From NCBI GenBank assembly GCA_905210995.1, contig CAJLZE010000001.1, positions 19,436-83,435 on the forward strand: a DNA stretch of 64,000 nucleotides, written 5' to 3'. Below are positions 62,901 to 64,000 of the stretch, piece by piece. Under the pieces are notes generated by a model. The model was not told the DNA's origin and made no database searches. It saw only the letters and a program-made list of their open reading frames with translations. Numbering within the stretch: position 1 is the stretch's first letter; every line of letters begins with the position of its first letter. This DNA is from an uncultured Anaerotruncus sp. (GTDB lineage: Bacteria > Bacillota > Clostridia > Oscillospirales > CAG-272). Made by a program: the position numbers and the translations under genes.

Positions 62901-63292
62901 CTGTGACTCAGCTACTCAGCTACATTACGACGATCAACAAAGAGATCACTCGTAAGCGCAGCGAGTTCGGGCTTCCCACTCTTGAGATCGGTCAGACTCT
63001 TGCGGGCCTGCGCCGCGATCAGATAAACGAAGCGCTTGACGCTCTCGGATCCTCCGCCTCCGCTTACACGTCGCAGATCGACGCGCTGAAGAAGGCGATG
63101 GACGACATCCCGACGTATTCGACCTATTGTGAGGACACCTACATCGACGCGCTGAGAGCTGCCGGCAAGGCGCTCGGAGCTGCCGATGCCAACCTCTTCG
63201 GCGACATCGCCAAGAAGGTCGATGAGTGTGCAAACGCTCTCAAGTCCTATCAGTCGTCCTACCCCGCCGCGTCCGGTTCGACGGCAAAATAA
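59927..63292 (+). CDS. giant extracellular sugar-binding protein (ABC importer) with N-terminal beta domains
   Basis: A 1121-residue secreted protein, about 2.5 times a normal binding protein. Signal peptide (about 1-30, no lipobox), two jelly-roll-like carbohydrate-binding domains (RFNVPKAAKYGVAIEYYPVE near 120; GQWVRYTFKVNSDGMYSIIT near 330), a helical stretch, then a family 1 solute-binding domain (about 610-1010: GKGPNVYIGLGEDSVINYA, LRTDILAELNIEIPKTWEDV, MPIGIASYNSTYNHL) and a helical tail. TTG 59921 has better spacing to AGGAGGG, so translation may begin two codons earlier. Codon choice (TCC, CTC, CGT, GGT) suggests high expression. The permease gene follows after 44 bases. Confidence 0.85.
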   Translation: MKKRTKLTKLTAVVLSILFVLGSLTTAVAASGETASGSSSVSDKTLDDVKRLLNASSYDEYTTKHSDEAKYPRAERDIVINGLDYDKKETDAEVKKETYDGVESLYTPDKGSVVYRFNVPKAAKYGVAIEYYPVEGKATSIQRTFLINGKVPFSEAYYITFSKVWTTVYDDAVIGGMSMDDIRRGINRPFKTDIDNNELRATMKQSPEWRNYQLRDVDGFYTDPFEFVFEAGENTITLEAVNEPMAIKEIRLFPVEALPTYEEYRKQYENAPAGTDVIKLEAEIPYQTSSSTIYPIEDRASAVTSPSDTTRTVLNTIGGDKWQTSGQWVRYTFKVNSDGMYSIITRFMQNINDGMYSSRILSIYSGDGVKEGEDGYYNGVPFKEANELRFNYSTDWQTEALRFGTYATDVTGKSSMHYTDVEMYFKAGVEYTIELEAALGTMGDIVRKVSNSLDTINEAYLSIMKLTGASPDADRDYNFLEIMPETVAHIIIESRTLYEVADELTNLAGIKSSNVATLERAAWLLQRMGSDPEDEIARNLTELKSRIGSLGTWLNDAKTQPLKLDVVCIQGVSAERPQAKANFFQSFAHEFQSFIQSFIRNYNRMGATEVEDGSSVEVWLAKGRDQSQVIRNLINNDFTPQTGISVDLKLVAGGTLLPSILSGKGPNVYIGLGEDSVINYAIRGALEDISVMDGFEDVTNTTPGDPNQQFTEAAMFVLQLADADGVNHCYGLPEEQNFPMMFLRTDILAELNIEIPKTWEDVLSAVIKLQQNNMTIGMSNDYKIFLYQMGGTLFADDGMRINLDSNLALDSFEQMCNLFKMYSFPYKYDFANRFRTGEMPIGIASYNSTYNHLVVFATELRGKWQFLPLPGFEREDGTINNVSVSTVNAIVMITGADEAKKKDSWEFMKWHTGAQCQIDYSNEMVAIMGDSAKYATANVKALESMPWTREEYENLNAQFSNLASIPNYPGSYIIGRYTKFAFLAVYNDNADAVTQLLSYITTINKEITRKRSEFGLPTLEIGQTLAGLRRDQINEALDALGSSASAYTSQIDALKKAMDDIPTYSTYCEDTYIDALRAAGKALGAADANLFGDIAKKVDECANALKSYQSSYPAASGSTAK

Positions 63293-63336
63293 GTGCCGTC
63301 GCGCACACCAAATTCTAAGTAAGGAGAAAACAGCAT

Positions 63337-64000
63337 ATGTCTCAGCAAAAAGCGCAGGCAGCGCATGAAGAGCCGAAGAAGGCTGTCGCCAGAAAAGATA
63401 TGAGCCGCGCGGCGTGGACATGGCATGAAATGAAGCGCAACTGGGCGGCATACGTCATGGTCGCTCCCTTCATGATAGTCTTTACCCTGTTCACCGTTGT
63501 GCCGGTTCTGATCTCGATAATCGTCAGCTTCACCGACTTCAACATCCTGCAGATGCCCCACTTCGTGTTCTTCGACAACTACATCCGGCTGTTCCTTGAC
63601 GACGATATCTTCCTTCTTGCCTGCAAGAACACCTTCATCTTCGCCGTTATAGTCGGACCTGCATCATACCTCATGTCCCTGCTCGTTGCATGGTTCATCA
63701 ACGAGCTTCCCCCTAAGATCCGTGCTATCGTCACCCTTGTTTTCTATGCTCCGTCCATCTCCGGTCAGGTCTACCTCATCTGGGGTACTCTTTTCTCCGG
63801 TGACTCCTACGGCTGGGCAAACGCGGTCCTGCTTGACCTCGGTATCACGACCGAAGCCATTCAGTTCTTCGAAAACAAGAAGTACATAATGCCGCTTTGT
63901 ATCGTGGTCGCCCTCTGGACCTCGCTCGGTACATCCTTCCTTTCCTTCATCGCAGGTCTCCAGGGCGTCGATCACTCGCTCTACGAGGCAGCGGCGGTCG
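63337..64000 (+). CDS. sugar ABC transporter permease (MalF-like), partial
   Basis: Starts at ATG 63337 with AAGGAG eleven bases upstream; 221 codons lie in the window and the frame is open at the right edge. N-terminal cytoplasmic part with Lys/Ala repeats, membrane segments from about residue 36 (AAYVMVAPFMIVFTLFTVVP), at 92-110 and later, and the start of the EAA loop AGLQGVDHSLYEAAAV, which contacts the ATPase. Member of the binding-protein-dependent sugar permeases; the second permease should lie beyond the window. Confidence 0.92.
   Translation, partial: MSQQKAQAAHEEPKKAVARKDMSRAAWTWHEMKRNWAAYVMVAPFMIVFTLFTVVPVLISIIVSFTDFNILQMPHFVFFDNYIRLFLDDDIFLLACKNTFIFAVIVGPASYLMSLLVAWFINELPPKIRAIVTLVFYAPSISGQVYLIWGTLFSGDSYGWANAVLLDLGITTEAIQFFENKKYIMPLCIVVALWTSLGTSFLSFIAGLQGVDHSLYEAAAV

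Overview
The window is a chromosomal segment of a GC-rich, spore-forming, Gram-positive anaerobe, most likely an uncultured gut-type member of the Clostridia (Oscillospiraceae-like). The evidence is two sporulation genes (spoIIR, spoIVB), a Firmicutes-style yicC-remA-rpoZ-priA-def-fmt housekeeping cluster, rpsO next to pnp, many lipoproteins and C-terminally anchored surface proteins, strong AGGAGG-type ribosome binding sites and near-perfect TTGACA/TATAAT promoters with 16-18 bp spacers. No rRNA, CRISPR array, prophage or transposase was seen.

Layout. 1-5.2 kb: minus-strand housekeeping operon yicC, remA, rpoZ, priA, def, fmt (fmt runs off the edge); gmk and coaBC, usually embedded here, are absent. 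5.3-12.1 kb: plus-strand GH78-like glycosidase, spoIIR, a DUF1538 membrane protein with a tandem P-II-like partner, a zinc-ribbon protein and a hexapeptide acetyltransferase. 12.2-17.5 kb: MarR-controlled heterodimeric ABC exporter operon ending in a nuclease-like protein of unknown role. 17.6-23.4 kb: spoIVB, an anchored surface protein, a small membrane protein, a lipoprotein and a VanY-like peptidase. 23.4-30.9 kb: pnp and rpsO separated by 0.7 kb of repeats, an SGNH hydrolase, tmk, a LamG surface protein and a solute-binding lipoprotein. 31-36.7 kb: a lipoprotein, argG, argH (with a repeat-derived N-terminal extension) and a DacF-like carboxypeptidase. 36.7-41.3 kb: a compact group of von Willebrand factor A surface protein, 64-residue peptide, HPr-kinase-like ATPase and PqqD-like protein. 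41.3-42.6 kb: repeats only. 42.6-49.1 kb: cell-envelope operon (propeller-like protein, M42 peptidase, Gfo/Idh GH109-like protein, PglF-like dehydratase, LCP ligase). 49.4-53.2 kb: two tandem paralogous lipoproteins and a lipoprotein gene interrupted by an amber codon. 53.5-55.3 kb: tRNA-Leu(GAG), a GNAT acetyltransferase and an ADP-ribosylglycohydrolase. 55.3-58.7 kb: ECF sigma factor, membrane-anchored serpin and lipoprotein serpin. 59.3-64 kb: long-leader sugar ABC importer (giant binding protein and the start of its permease).

The two most unusual arrangements are the ECF sigma factor translationally coupled to a transmembrane serpin (55.4-58.7 kb), which looks like a protease-sensing signalling unit, and the peptide/HPr-kinase-like/PqqD group (36.7-38.0 kb), which looks like a minimal peptide-modification locus without a recognised cyclase. 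A dispersed repeat family appears upstream of def, between rpsO and pnp, in the 5' end of argH and around 42 kb. Of the 48 complete genes whose stop codon I read, 36 end in TGA, 12 in TAA and none in TAG; the only in-frame TAG I found interrupts the lipoprotein gene at 53.06 kb.
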